DNA from: Sepioteuthis lessoniana
Lineage: Eukaryota; Mollusca; Cephalopoda; Myopsida; Loliginidae
NCBI GenBank assembly: GCA_963585895.1
Contig: OY757934.1
Location: 42,309,350-42,373,349, forward strand
Length of the DNA stretch: 64,000 nt
Reading direction: 5' to 3'
Of this stretch, positions 20,259-31,213 are shown one piece after another. Every line of letters begins with the position of its first letter. Positions within the stretch are counted from its first letter, which is position 1. Both the position numbers and the translations under genes were made by a program. The notes beneath the pieces were generated by a model that ran no database searches, was not told where the DNA came from, and saw only the letters and a program-made list of their open reading frames with translations.

Positions 20259-20259
<1 letters not shown>
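19935..20259. other. No feature recognised
   Basis: AT-rich unique sequence. Confidence 0.5.
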
Positions 20260-20320
<61 letters not shown>

Positions 20321-20326
20321 CATATA
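20260..20326. repeat. (CA)n(TA)n array
   Basis: A CA run passing into TA. Confidence 0.95.
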
Positions 20327-20707
20327 TTCAATTTTTTCTTTTCTTATGGCGTCTGTGTATCTTAATCACGTTACGCAGGTACACAACGTAAAATGAGATT
20401 CTCTCTAGAAAGATACAACAATCCGATTGTAATAGTTGAATATTTTAACACCTACTTAGACATTTTTTACTTACCTATATCATATATTTGTCGTTTTTAT
20501 TTAAGCTATTTGGCAACTTGGTTTTAAGACGTCATGTCCATTTATCTTACTGAATTTTTAATATTGTGATGTTATCTAATATGTTTTTTCTCGTTTTCCT
20601 GAACTTTAAAACTCTGGCTATGCCAATGTCTACAAAGTGAAATTTTTTTTAAATAACGAGTAATGTGTGTGTGTGTGTGTGTGTGCGAACGCTTATGTGT
20701 GCGTGTG
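20327..20707. other. Unique AT-rich sequence and a (GT)n run
   Basis: (GT)n lies at 20663-20685 with imperfect continuation. No gene is seen. Confidence 0.5.
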
Positions 20708-20900
20708 GTTTCCTTGTTTAATGGCAAATTAACTGCCGTGGCTTATTTAATGCCAAAACCATCATTGCAGAAGAACAAGGGAGTTCAAACCTTTCCTAAG
20801 AGTATTAGTCTGAAAGTGAACGTAATAGCGCGACTGGAATTTGAACTCGCTCGCTACAATGTCGCAGGTCATCAACTTAGCCAATACACCACAGGGATAT
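20708..20900 (-). mobile_element. SINE family B
   Basis: Read on plus: TTTAATGGCAAATTAACTGC (reversed tail), CCTTTCCTAAGAGTATTAG, GCGCGACTGGAATTTGAAC (reversed B box) and TTAGCCAATACACCACAGGG (reversed A box). Complete from head to tail. Confidence 0.75.
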
Positions 20901-20903
20901 TTA

Positions 20904-20907
<4 letters not shown>

Positions 20908-20971
<64 letters not shown>
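20908..20971. repeat. (TA)n array
   Basis: An uninterrupted run next to SINE B. Confidence 0.95.
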
Positions 20972-20972
<1 letters not shown>

Positions 20973-21021
20973 AGCATTATTTATGAATATAACAAATTTG
21001 ATTGTTTACATCAATATATAC

Positions 21022-21064
21022 ATGTGTGTGTGTGTGCGTGTGTGTATGTGTGTGTGTGTGTGTG
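21022..21064. repeat. (TG)n imperfect array
   Basis: TG units with single-base interruptions. Confidence 0.9.
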
Positions 21065-21300
21065 GTGGCTATACAACCTAGTTTTACTGATGAGTAATGA
21101 GAAATTGTTTTGTAATGGCGACACGAGGTATTATCTGAAATGCCACTAGGAACAAATATGCCTCTTGTGACTATGACAACAAAAGTCTGAGACAACATCT
21201 CTACTATTAAAAGAGCAGAGGCGAAAAGAAATCGAGGGTAGGTTTTTGGACTGTCATGTGACATCCTATGAGACCTCTAACGGATATGCCAATTCTCTGT

Positions 21301-21500
21301 NNNNNNNNNNNNNNNNNNNNNNNNNNNNNNNNNNNNNNNNNNNNNNNNNNNNNNNNNNNNNNNNNNNNNNNNNNNNNNNNNNNNNNNNNNNNNNNNNNNN
21401 NNNNNNNNNNNNNNNNNNNNNNNNNNNNNNNNNNNNNNNNNNNNNNNNNNNNNNNNNNNNNNNNNNNNNNNNNNNNNNNNNNNNNNNNNNNNNNNNNNNN
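21301..21500. other. Assembly gap, 200 N
   Basis: Exactly 200 undetermined bases, suggesting a placeholder-sized scaffold gap. The true length is unknown, and features across it cannot be joined. Confidence 0.99.
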
Positions 21501-21956
21501 CCAGCAGCCAAATATCTACACTTTAAGCAATTATATCGTTGATCAAAGTAATATTGTTTAACAAAAGTTTGAAGGATTGAAAGAAATTATAGTAATTGAT
21601 TTCTAATGATCGATAAAGTAGCTAATTAACGAATTATTATAAAAAGTTAATAAGATTTTTACAAAAAAGAATTTTCCATAATTGCGACTTATTGTCATTT
21701 AGAGCACCACATACTCATCTTTAGTTGTATAATTGAAGGATATCTACTAATACTGGCCTTGATTTCGATTTATTTCAAAGAGATACTAGATACTCGCTTT
21801 CCAGAGATGATTCAGAAAAAAAAACTTCCACCTAGTTTCGTAGCTTTTACAACTTTAGTTACCTGTAACACTTCGCTTTTTAAGCATATTAGCATATCTT
21901 TTTTTCCATTACACATTCTTTTATTTATCGTAATTTACGAAGCTTTTTGCTTCGAT
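21501..21956. other. No feature recognised
   Basis: AT-rich sequence directly after the gap. One open frame runs through into the SINE E copy and (TA)n array downstream, so it is not credible as a gene. Confidence 0.5.
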
Positions 21957-22062
21957 GTGGCACAAGGCCGAATGAATGGGGCACTCAATGAGATTCGAAC
22001 TCACTCTTGCAGGTTTGCTAGTCAAGCTTGTTTAACCATTACACTACCCGAGGTGCCCACAA
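21957..22062 (-). mobile_element. SINE family E
   Basis: On minus: GGTAGTGTAATGGTTAAAC (A box), GAGTGAGTTCGAATCTCATT (B box), then GAGTGCCCCATTCATTCGG. A second copy lies at 832-1105. Confidence 0.6.
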
Positions 22063-22162
22063 TCTGCTGCGTAATTTTAGACTCATCTTTATATTGTATA
22101 TCTCTAGATTGTGTTACATATATTCTCTTTCACTCAATTCTGTTTTTTCTTTCTTTTGACGC

Positions 22163-22166
<4 letters not shown>

Positions 22167-22227
<61 letters not shown>
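22167..22227. repeat. (TA)n array
   Basis: An uninterrupted run. Confidence 0.95.
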
Positions 22228-22230
<3 letters not shown>

Positions 22231-22435
22231 TTATTTATCAAGAGAAGAAAACAGTACTCTTGGAGAAAATATTTATTCTGATAGCGTGCAAGTTATACCT
22301 TATATGTATTGTCGATAGTTTTACAGTTCTAATCTTCTTTATCATGATTTCTTTATAAAACAATTTAATTAATATAAATAATTAAGAGCGATTCACTCAA
22401 TTGAAAACCATATTTGAATACGAATATCAAAAGTA

Positions 22436-22439
<4 letters not shown>

Positions 22440-22502
<63 letters not shown>

Positions 22503-22602
22503 CATTATTTTGTTTGTTTCTGTTCACAGGACTGTCTCAGTTTTTAAACTGATGTTATGGTTCCTAGTTTTTAAACGAACGGTAATCGTTTTTATTTTAA
22601 TG

Positions 22603-22662
<60 letters not shown>
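22440..22662. repeat. Two (TA)n arrays flanking inverted-repeat arm 1
   Basis: TA runs at 22440-22501 and 22604-22662 enclose a ~90-base arm (22501-22588: GTTTCTGTTCACAGGACTG, TTTTTAAACTGATGTTATGG). Its inverted copy is at 22871-22957. Confidence 0.85.
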
Positions 22663-22689
22663 CATTAATGAAAATATATCATTATTTAT

Positions 22690-22768
22690 AATTGCCCAGT
22701 CGGCTGGTGCTATAGAATACACCGATTGTTGATATGCCATAAAACCCAAACAACCAAGAACCAACAAT
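22690..22768 (+). mobile_element. Minimal family A: head joined directly to tail
   Basis: GCCCAGTCGGCTGGTGCTAT, AGAATACACCGATTG then GTTGATATGCCATAAAACCC. The middle and unit array are absent, leaving about 75 bases. It lies between the two inverted-repeat arms. Confidence 0.75.
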
Positions 22769-22778
22769 AAACATTACA

Positions 22779-22781
<3 letters not shown>

Positions 22782-22856
<75 letters not shown>

Positions 22857-22971
22857 ATTAGAATAAATAAGATTATGGTTCGTTTAAAAACTACAAACTA
22901 TAACATCAGTTTAAAAACTGAAAGAGTTATGTGAACAGAAGCAAATAAAATGATGTCAAAATATTGTAGCG

Positions 22972-23041
<70 letters not shown>
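22782..23041. repeat. Two (TA)n arrays flanking inverted-repeat arm 2
   Basis: TA runs at 22782-22855 and 22976-23041 enclose 22871-22957, the reverse complement of 22501-22588 (AACATCAGTTTAAAAACTG, GTGAACAGAAGCAAATAAAA). Confidence 0.85.
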
Positions 23042-23042
<1 letters not shown>

Positions 23043-23141
23043 AAGACACATTTTGTCTACATAATTTTATTAGGTCCTTTCAAGGTTCATAAGTGTCTTG
23101 GTTTCAGGTTGGAATTGGTGGATGAATTTCCGCAAATTATA

Positions 23142-23142
<1 letters not shown>

Positions 23143-23181
<39 letters not shown>

Positions 23182-23273
23182 TTCTTGGTCCAGTTAAACC
23201 GGAGTTGGGAATAATACAGGATTGAAATAAATTTATAATCCTATGTGACCGGTTTCGTTGTTTTTCTTAAAGA

Positions 23274-23351
<78 letters not shown>
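23143..23351. repeat. (TA)n arrays
   Basis: TA runs at 23143-23178 and 23274-23351, the latter with one GT interruption. Confidence 0.95.
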
Positions 23352-23355
<4 letters not shown>

Positions 23356-23717
23356 CCCGGTGTTGAATTGGTTCTTTTTCGCAAGCGGGCTGCTCACTAC
23401 CTGTTGATATAATTTTCGCCATAATTTTATGATTGTTAGAAGCACCTCTTTATATGGTTTATTTATCATATTCATTACGTTCATCAATTTAGCATATAAT
23501 TGTAACATGCCCAACAAGGTAGATTGTATAATATTCAAAGGACAGCATGCAACAACCTAATAGATTGTAACGTTACTCAACATATCAACCTCAATATATT
23601 ATTTACAATATAGTAGAAGTGTATAGCATGGTATGGTGTATTGTATTATACGCATATATGATATTGTGATATACTTCGATATCATCGTTGCACTACTTAT
23701 GATACCATCATAGATAG
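23352..23717. other. No feature recognised
   Basis: AT-rich unique sequence. Confidence 0.5.
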
Positions 23718-24294
23718 TTGGTTGGTTTGTTGGGTTTTATGGCATATCAACCTTTGTAGGTTATTTAACGCCAAATCCATTTTTATGTAAATAATCTGTT
23801 CTATTTAAAACAATTCAGTTTAGCATAAGTACACAGTTTAATGGTCAAAAACATTTCCATTTCCAACTATTCAAGCAGTTGTATGTAACAATTCGGTTAA
23901 GTGTAAATACAGTTTTAATGTCGAAAAACAGTTCTATTTCAAATAATTTAGTTAAGCATAAGCACGCCGTTTAAATGTAAGTACGGTTTAATTATAAAAG
24001 TCATTTCTATTTCAAACTATTCAGTTTTACTCAAACAATTCATTTTAGCATAAGTATGCTGTTAATTCTATTTAACCCATAGATAGGACCCTTATCAGAT
24101 GCTACCACTCTGGGCCAGAGTGGACCTGGGAGCAATGGCAATTAAGGGGTACTCCGCATTCCCCAAAGCTCCAGCATTGCTGGAACCTCACCATCAGATT
24201 GTTTAGTGTCATATCCATGACACTCGTTTGGGTGGGTCTTACCCCTCTGCAGAGAAGCAGTCGGTGTATTCTACATCCCCAGCCGACTGGGCAA
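23718..24294 (-). mobile_element. Family A, full length
   Basis: On plus: TTGGTTTGTTGGGTTTTATG, GCATATCAACCTTTGTAGG (tail), the unit array (AACAATTCGGTTAAGTGTAA), AACCCATAGATAGGACCC, AACCTCACCATCAGATTG, and the head ending CCCAGCCGACTGGGC. All modules are present. Confidence 0.85.
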
Positions 24295-24963
24295 CCATCA
24301 TAGATAGCAATAACATATATATAATATAGCATTTATACGACAGGACACCATTAAAAATTATTATAATGTACATATTGCAATTTAATACAGAACATATAAC
24401 TAACGTATGAATGGTAGTACGTATTGCATAATACACCAGAGTAAATAACATTAAAACCGTTTCTCATATTATCATGATATTCCCTCATCACTAATTATTC
24501 AAACGTTTTAAACCCAGCGGCCATTTCGTCTATTAAACGTACAATTTAAATCAAAAATTCATTTTCTTCAGAATACCATGATAATGATAATTTTGTCCCT
24601 TAGCTAAAATCATCACCATACACATTTAGAAATTTTATTTGCCCAAATCCCTAACCGTCCCACGACTTCTGTCACCTTTTGCCTCATCGCTCCCTATATA
24701 TTCATGAAACAACATCAAATCTGCCCCGCCCATATATCATCATACACACACACTGACAATCACATATACGACCACTCACGAGAATACGCAAATATAATTT
24801 ACACATACACACATACAGAGACTTATACACAATTCTAACGAAGAAATTTTGACTGTATCTTTTCGATTTTTTTTTTATTTCTCGAAAATCATTTTTTTTT
24901 CTGCCCGATGATAGCTGCGTAAAGACGGCATGAAACTATTGGTCGCAGATAAGTATCCATGCA
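24295..24963. other. No feature recognised
   Basis: AT-rich unique sequence with CA-rich patches near 24740-24820. Confidence 0.5.
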
Positions 24964-25187
24964 ATTTCGCCATTGGTCCGAGAGACCAGAGTTCAATCTC
25001 CGGTCAAGACTCAAAAAATGGTGCTTGATGCCTCCTTGCTTAACGCTCAGCATTATATGGTGAGGATCAAGGGTAAAGTGGAGCAATCCTGGGAATGGTG
25101 TGGTGCCCTCCCCTACACCTCGGTGTAGTAGCTATTGAAAAGGAAGCCTCCGGGTCACCCTCGGCTAATGTTGCCAACTTTACTTAT
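24964..25187 (+). mobile_element. SINE family C
   Basis: It starts in the head (TCGCCATTGGTCCGAGAGACC), B-box-like GAGTTCAATCTCCGGTC, then GCCTCCTTGCTTAACGCTCAG, CACCTCGGTGTAGTAGC and GCCAACTTTACTTA. The A box is degraded. Confidence 0.75.
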
Positions 25188-25505
25188 ATATATATATTTA
25201 TATTTTAGAACCAAGACTCCAAACAGAGTATTATTAGAATACAGTCATAATGAAGATACGAAGGATTATCTGGTGATGAACATGTTTTAAGTTATCATAG
25301 CAAAGGGTATTTTATTATTCAGTTGTAAAACCAGGTTTTTATTATATGAAAATGTTTCGTTTTCACGTTCACTTTTGATAGAATTTAAATGAAATGATTA
25401 TATTAATACAACAATTTAAAAAGAAAATAACGACAAATCGTATTTCAATATTCCTGTGATCTGTGTTTTTGTCATATTCTTTATATTTTTTTTATATTTC
25501 ATTAT
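25188..25505. other. No feature recognised
   Basis: AT-rich unique sequence. Confidence 0.5.
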
Positions 25506-25905
25506 TGGCCCAGTCGGCAGGGGTGCAGAATACACCGACTGCATCTCTGAAGATGGGTAAGACTCCCCTAACGAGTGTCCTGCATATGACACTAAACAAT
25601 CTGATGGTGAAGCTCCAGTAATGTCGAAGCTTTGGGGAATGCAGAGTACCCTTTTATTGCTATCGTTCCCTAGTCCACTCTGGACCTGGAGTGGTAGCAC
25701 CTGATAGGATCAAATAGAGCTAAACTGAATTGCTTCAAATAGAATTGTTTTCATATTTACAGTGTAAACAAAAAAACTGTCTACTAATGTTAAACTGAAT
25801 CGTTTAAAATAGAACTGTTTATATGTATAAAAATAGATTTGGCATTAAAAAAACCCTACAATGGTTGATGTACCATAAAACCCGACTAAACTGAACCAAA
25901 CTTTT
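25506..25905 (+). mobile_element. Family A, short unit array
   Basis: GCCCAGTCGGCAGGGGTGC, CAATCTGATGGTGAAGCTCC, CTGGAGTGGTAGCACCTG, about two array units (AACTGAATTGCTTCAAATAG) and the tail GGTTGATGTACCATAAAACC. Confidence 0.85.
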
Positions 25906-25913
25906 TCATTAGA

Positions 25914-25914
<1 letters not shown>

Positions 25915-25948
<34 letters not shown>

Positions 25949-26121
25949 GTCACGCCATCAGCACGGATATCCCTGACCCTTTCCTGCCACCCTTCTCTAT
26001 CGTTCATCACTTCCGGTAGATCTTCAAGGCTACATCCAGTATTGACACAAAGATGCTGTATGTAGGTTCTTGCTGATCGTCCTGCCTTTGCTTGTCCATG
26101 TGAAGGGGTCCACAGGAGTAT
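25915..26121 (-). mobile_element. Endonuclease/RT-type LINE, 3' tip
   Basis: A (CAT)n run (25918-25948), then on minus a C-terminal frame equivalent to RTYIQHLCVNTGCSLEDLP and a degenerate end. Only about 60 codons remain. Confidence 0.75.
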
Positions 26122-26353
26122 GTCAAATATAGTAAATTGTAATTTTATAAAGACATTGTTTTTAAATTTTATGCTTTACTCTTATGACTTTTATACTTTT
26201 ATATATATCCTGATTAGACGGAACAAATATGACATTTGACTTTCAGCCTAACTTTTAGGGTTCCTCTGTTCTAGGCAGTGTACAACACTCTGATCCTTGT
26301 TAAAATACCGATCAATACGAACAGGAACTATGCTTACTTATAAGAATCGTAAA

Positions 26354-26374
26354 CATATATATATATACATATAC

Positions 26375-26421
<47 letters not shown>

Positions 26422-26476
26422 GAGAGATAGAGAGAGAGAGAGAAGAGAGAGAGAGAAGAGGGGAGAGAGAGATAGA
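26354..26476. repeat. (TA)n and (GA)n arrays
   Basis: Interrupted TA followed by GA-rich repeats. Confidence 0.9.
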
Positions 26477-26482
26477 GGGACA

Positions 26483-26560
26483 GGTTGGTTGGTTGGTTGG
26501 TTGTGTTTTCCAACATATCAACCCTTATTGGTTATTTAATGCCAAATCCTGTGTATACAT
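26483..26560 (-). mobile_element. Family A/B tail only
   Basis: GGTTGGTTGGTTGGTTGTG, CATATCAACCCTTATTGG, TTATTTAATGCCAAATCC is the reversed common tail with its (CCAA)n. Confidence 0.7.
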
Positions 26561-27589
26561 ATATATTAGATATGTATGATTCGTAAACGAATAGTTTGTA
26601 GATAACAAAAAAGCGAGAGCTCATTTTCTTGCACAAAGTAAAATGATTTTACATATTGCTATCAAGATCTGTTTTATTCGCACTCAGTTGAATGGTTTCA
26701 AATATTGCTATTTAACACTAGTACGGACCGACAGACGGACAGACAGGGTAGAATGTACGTTTTATACACTGCCTTCCTTGTATTTCCACAAATTACATAT
26801 CTTGCCTTATGAATTTAAAACGGGATGTTGTTATGCCTTATTTTGCATTGCTGTAGACCTTATAAAAGGAAATTCATACTAGTTCCTTTATCTCCAGAAA
26901 GAAACGGTTCACTACTGGATTAATTTCAGGAAGTGACGTCATCTGGGAAACTTGGCCAGTGAAAGAGTTACACAAATTATGGATTACTTGATGATGTCAA
27001 GCGTTAAATTAAATACTGAAAAATGTTTTAAATTTCTTTATTTGACAAGGCACGCAAAACACTATGAAAAAAAAATGAAACGTTTTTTTTTCACTGCAAT
27101 GGACGCAATTTGTATTTAAATTCACACATTAGTGTTAATTTTTTGGTTAATTTTGAGTACAGTAGCTCCCCTACTGACAAACCAGATAGTTTCCTGAAGT
27201 TTGATTGGTAGTCTAAATTCTAATTAGAACATATCAATAAAGATATTCATAAAGTTATTTTACATGTTTTTTTTTTTTGTTTTTTTTTTTTTACTGACAG
27301 TGTTTGGCTTCTTAGAACATAGATTTTTTAAAGAACATTCAGGCATTAAAAAACATCCATTATAAATATTTATATATTTCTTCGCCGCTATTTTCTCGCA
27401 CCAATAAAACTTGCTCATTTATTCATTTCTAACATGTTCATTTTGATTACAATGAAATTCTCAAGATGACTGGCTTTGGGACCAGAACAAGGATGGGTGA
27501 CATTTCCTTTGGCTGTTTATGCATGTAAAACCAAGAACATTTGTATATGCATTTTATTCAATTTTTTCCAAATCAATCTTTTTTTCCAA
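26561..27589. other. Mostly unique sequence, no gene
   Basis: An A-type unit fragment (GTTGAATGGTTTCAAATATT) is at 26690-26725. Poly-A and poly-T runs lie at 27066-27090 and 27267-27292. No supported frame. Confidence 0.5.
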
Positions 27590-27735
27590 GTCCCATTCGT
27601 AGTAGCTAACGTACTGGACAGTGACATCTTAGTAAGTAGGTTCGAACTCCAGTCGCGCAATTACATTTAATTTCGGACTAATAGCCTTGAGAATGGGTTA
27701 AGTAATACTACAATTGTTCCCCTACAAAGTATGTT
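27590..27735 (+). mobile_element. SINE family B, partial
   Basis: GTAGTAGCTAACGTACTGGAC (A box region), GGTTCGAACTCCAGTCGCGC (B box) and GGACTAATAGCCTTGAGAATG. The tail is missing where a LINE (CAT)n tract begins. Confidence 0.7.
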
Positions 27736-28650
27736 CTCATCATCATCATGTCGCGCTGGTAGCACGGATATCCCTGACCCTCTCTCGCCACTCCTCCCTA
27801 TCGTTCATCGCCCTAGGCAGGTCTTCAGGACAACATCCCGTATCCTCACATAGCTGCTGAATATATGTTCGTGCTGGTCGTCCTGCTTTTGCACGGCAAT
27901 GTGTGGGGGTTCATAAGAGTACATCTCTTATGAGTTCGTCCCTGCTTCTCCAGCAGTGTTCTGCATGTCTGGTTCGTCTAACTTGAATAGTTTTCGTGAT
28001 AGGAGGTAGGTGGCCGTACAGTTGGTATCTTGTGGGGTGTTACCGCCAGGACTTGTTCAAGATTGCTCGCAGCATTCTTGTGTAATTGCCGTCTAGCTTC
28101 TTCTCCAGCCGTTTTGTTAGCGTCCATGTAGTGCACCCATATAGCAGTATCGATGTGACCGCTGCCTGAAGAAACTGCGTTTCATTTTATCGGTTAGGTC
28201 TGATTTCCATATAATCGATAGCCTATTGATAGCTGTCCATGCTTTCGTTAACCTCGTGTCGATGTCCTTTTCGGTTGATGCGACGCTGCTTCCTAGGTAA
28301 GTGAATTTGTCTACTAGTTTAAGAGGGGTTCCGTCTAGAGTGGAGATGTCCCCCTTTTGATTATAGCACATATATTCCGTTTTGTATGCATTAACATAGA
28401 GGCCTATGCCTGCGACTGCTCGTTCCAAACTATGCAGTAGTGTTTCGGCTTGGTCGGGTGTATTTGCCAGTATCGCTATGTCATCGGCGTAGTCGGTGTC
28501 GGTAATTGTTTTTGCGGGGTAAGGGGACACGCTGGCTTCGTACCTCTTTATCATTTGTCTAGACTACGTACTTAGAACATCGATTGACAAAATCAGAGAG
28601 AATGGCTTCGAGCCGACGAAGAAAAGAAGCAGAAGGTACCCCGCAAAAAC
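27736..28650 (-). mobile_element. Endonuclease/RT-type LINE, RT to C-terminus, with 5' inversion
   Basis: From the reversed (GAT)n at 27736, the minus strand encodes the end of the RT: TDTDYADDIAILANTPDQAE (the YADD catalytic box), CYNQKGDISTLDGTPLKLVD, KFTYLGSSVASTEKDIDTRL, then frameshifted C-terminal parts (RDIRATSAT-like). Bases 28556-28640 are in the opposite orientation and encode the adjacent upstream part LDYVLRTSIDKIRENGFEPT. That arrangement fits a 5' inversion at integration. Confidence 0.85.
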
Positions 28651-28675
28651 AAAAAAAAAGTATGTTATAGTATCT

Positions 28676-28860
28676 TTTATTTAATGGCATATCAACCTTT
28701 GTGGGACATTCAATGCCAAAGTCATTCTTGTTAAAAAGCAGCAGTAATACTATTTAACTCATACCTGGTTGGGATAAGTGCTCTTCTACAAGGATGGCTT
28801 AGGCGTTGAATAACCCATGAAGGTTGAGATGCCATTAAAGTAGTTAAATCAACCAACCAT
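28676..28860. mobile_element. Two SINE tails in inverted orientation
   Basis: A minus-oriented tail (ATGGCATATCAACCTTTGTG, AATGCCAAAGTCATTC) is followed by a plus-oriented one (CAAGGATGGCTTAGGCGTTG, AAGGTTGAGATGCCATTAAA). The family B middle lies between. Confidence 0.6.
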
Positions 28861-29203
28861 TCGAATATGAGAACATTGCTGAAGAGAAAAAAAATTTTTG
28901 GTGTTTTTAGTTATGAAGCTAGTGAGTTGGTTGACTTGATGTATTAGCAGAATAGGTTTTCTTGATTTTACATGATTGGCAAAATTTTGGGGAGTTTTGT
29001 GAGCTTCTTATGGATTATTTTATTATTTAGTTTGTTGCCACTTCCAATCATTTCTCTGGGGTAATTTGGTCGACGATAGGTCAATATGCCTGTTTGTTGA
29101 AAAATATCTTTTAAGTTGGGGTTTACTTTCAAAATGTCCCAACGGTTCTAAATTATTTGAACACTAGTGGCAGTGTTTTAAATGGTCTTACTATGGGTAT
29201 ACG

Positions 29204-29205
<2 letters not shown>
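28861..29205. other. No feature recognised
   Basis: AT-rich unique sequence. Confidence 0.5.

Positions 29206-29254
<49 letters not shown>
29206..29254. repeat. (TA)n array
   Basis: An uninterrupted run. Confidence 0.95.
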
Positions 29255-29255
<1 letters not shown>

Positions 29256-29367
29256 TTTTTTTTTTCAATCTGTATATAAGGAATATTTTACATTCTTATC
29301 AAAGACTTTATTTACGAGAAATATCACTTTGATTTTTTGTTATAATACTTATAATTGTTGCAGGGGA

Positions 29368-29565
29368 AATTCGCGTGGCATTGTGGCTAACGTGCTGGAC
29401 TTCAACATCGTTGTAAGCGAGTTCGAACCCCAATAGCACCATTACGTTCATTTTCGAACTAATACCTTTAAGAAAGGTGTGAACCCCCTTATCCACCAGA
29501 TATGCGTTAAATAGTGCCACTACTGTTCTTCTAACCCCATGAAGGATGATATGCCGTTAAACAAA
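29368..29565 (+). mobile_element. SINE family B, full length
   Basis: GTGGCATTGTGGCTAACGTG (A box), GCGAGTTCGAACCCCAATAG (B box), CTAATACCTTTAAGAAAGG, GATATGCGTTAAATAGTGCC and tail GAAGGATGATATGCCGTTAA. Confidence 0.8.
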
Positions 29566-30019
29566 AAATCGAATCAAGCCTTATAATAGTTGCATTTGGT
29601 TTTCTTCAGTCCAGAACGTCATGTCAAACAAAAGCCAATAGACGCAGGATTCATTTCTCGTATTAAATAAATGAAGTTGACTTGACCATGTGATCATCTA
29701 TGATAAAAACACTTTTATGGATGCTACCTAACCCATGTCATGAATGCTACTGACGTCGAAATGTCTTTTATATTCTTCATCCCCAGGGAGCACTTGATCT
29801 GGCAGAATCGTTTATCTCAGATTTCATCATTGCTTCCTTGTTTCTTTATTAATTTCGTTTTTATTTCATCTCCGTCCGTCCAATTGTTTGTCTTCTGTCT
29901 CATACACTTTCTCGATTTTTGTTTACTTATTTGCTCACTTCTTTTCACATTTTCTTTCTTCGTACATTCTTGAAATTTGCTTATTCTTATTAATCTCTTC
30001 TTTTTACACTGCCTATCTT
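29566..30019. other. No feature recognised
   Basis: Pyrimidine-rich unique sequence. Its open frames are short and T-rich. Confidence 0.45.
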
Positions 30020-30345
30020 CTGTACTCCCAGAGGGGCCTAGAATACATCAACTGCACCCCTTACTGGGGGTAAGACTCCCCTCCACAAAAGGAGAGATTT
30101 GGATATGATAATCCACTTCTGGCGCTCAGTTGAATGTGGTATAACTTATTCATATCATTACTCCTATATCCACTTGAACTCGAAATGGTAGCAACTGTGT
30201 AGTAGCTATTGAAAAGGGAGCCTTTAGGCCGCCCTTGACTAAGGTCGCCAACTTTACTTACTTACTTACTTACTATTCTTTTAGAAGGATGGTTTTGGTA
30301 TTAAATAACTCAAGAAGGTTGATATGCCATTAAATAAACAAAACC
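30020..30345 (+). mobile_element. Composite: A head, C tail, B tail
   Basis: 30020-30190 is a diverged family A head and middle (GGGGCCTAGAATACATC, CTCGAAATGGTAGCAACTG). 30198-30275 is the end of SINE C (GTAGTAGCTATTGAAAAGGG, GCCAACTTTACTTACTTACT). 30276-30345 is a family B tail (AGAAGGATGGTTTTGG, GGTTGATATGCCATTAAAT). Confidence 0.65.
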
Positions 30346-30449
30346 AGACTAAACCTGTGTAATTGTTTACACATAACTTATATAGATGAAGAGGTTTTAT
30401 AAATTAAGAAACAAATCTGATTATGAATTTTTGTAACTGCAGGAGTGCC

Positions 30450-30600
30450 ATCAAGGATTTAAAAAGATCTTTTTGAAAATTAATCGTATTTGATCGGAAT
30501 GCTTGATACCATATAACTGTATGCAGATTATCTGTAGTAGATAGGAATACTCGCAACTTAAATGTTAATTATTACAGTCAAATAAATAAGCACAATTTGA
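30450..30600 (+). mobile_element. Family A2 fragment
   Basis: TTTTTGAAAATTAATCGTAT, GATCGGAATGCTTGATACC and ATAACTGTATGC match the A2 middle at 40410-40500 and 41215. Confidence 0.5.
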
Positions 30601-30639
30601 TAAAATATCACCAAATATCTTTTTCTTCCGTTCTAAAAT

Positions 30640-31213
30640 TGATAGACGTGTTCATATACCTCGGTAGCAATATCTCATCAACTGAAAGCGATATCAGCAT
30701 ACTCATAGCGAAGGCAAAAACTGTTATTGACAGGACATCAATTATATGAAAATATGACCTCTCCGATAAAATAAAACAGGATTTCCTTCAAGCTGTAGCT
30801 GTGTGAATACTACTATACTGATGCACTATGCGGACACTAACAAAACGAATTGAGAAGAAGCTATGTAGGAACTACACAATTGTACATGATGTTTTGAACA
30901 AATCCAGGAAAGAACTCGCACTAAAAACAACAGTTGTACGGCCACTAGCCTCCCATCTCACAAACCATCTAAATAAGACGAAGAAAACATGCAGTGCACT
31001 CCTGGAGAAGCAGGAACGAATTCATAAGCGACGTTTTTCCGTGGACTCCTAGTCATGCTCAAGCCGACTAGTAAGGACTTACATCACCTCTGCGCGGACA
31101 CAGGATGTCGTCTAGAAGACCTGCTGAGAGGATAGCTGAAAGAGATAGATGACGAGAGAGAGTTTTGGAACTCCATGCTATTATAGTGACGTGATGATGA
31201 TGATGATGATGAT
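30640..31213 (+). mobile_element. Endonuclease/RT-type LINE, 3' part, old copy
   Basis: Frames broken by stops read VFIYLGSNISSTESDISIL, TLTKRIEKKLCRNYTIVHDV, LLEKQERIHKRRFSVDS and the equivalent of CADTGCRLEDLL, ending in (GAT)n. More diverged than the copy at 44515-45085. Confidence 0.75.

Noticed and set aside
21246-21561. ORFs spanning the N run
   Set aside because: The frame is carried through 200 undetermined bases.
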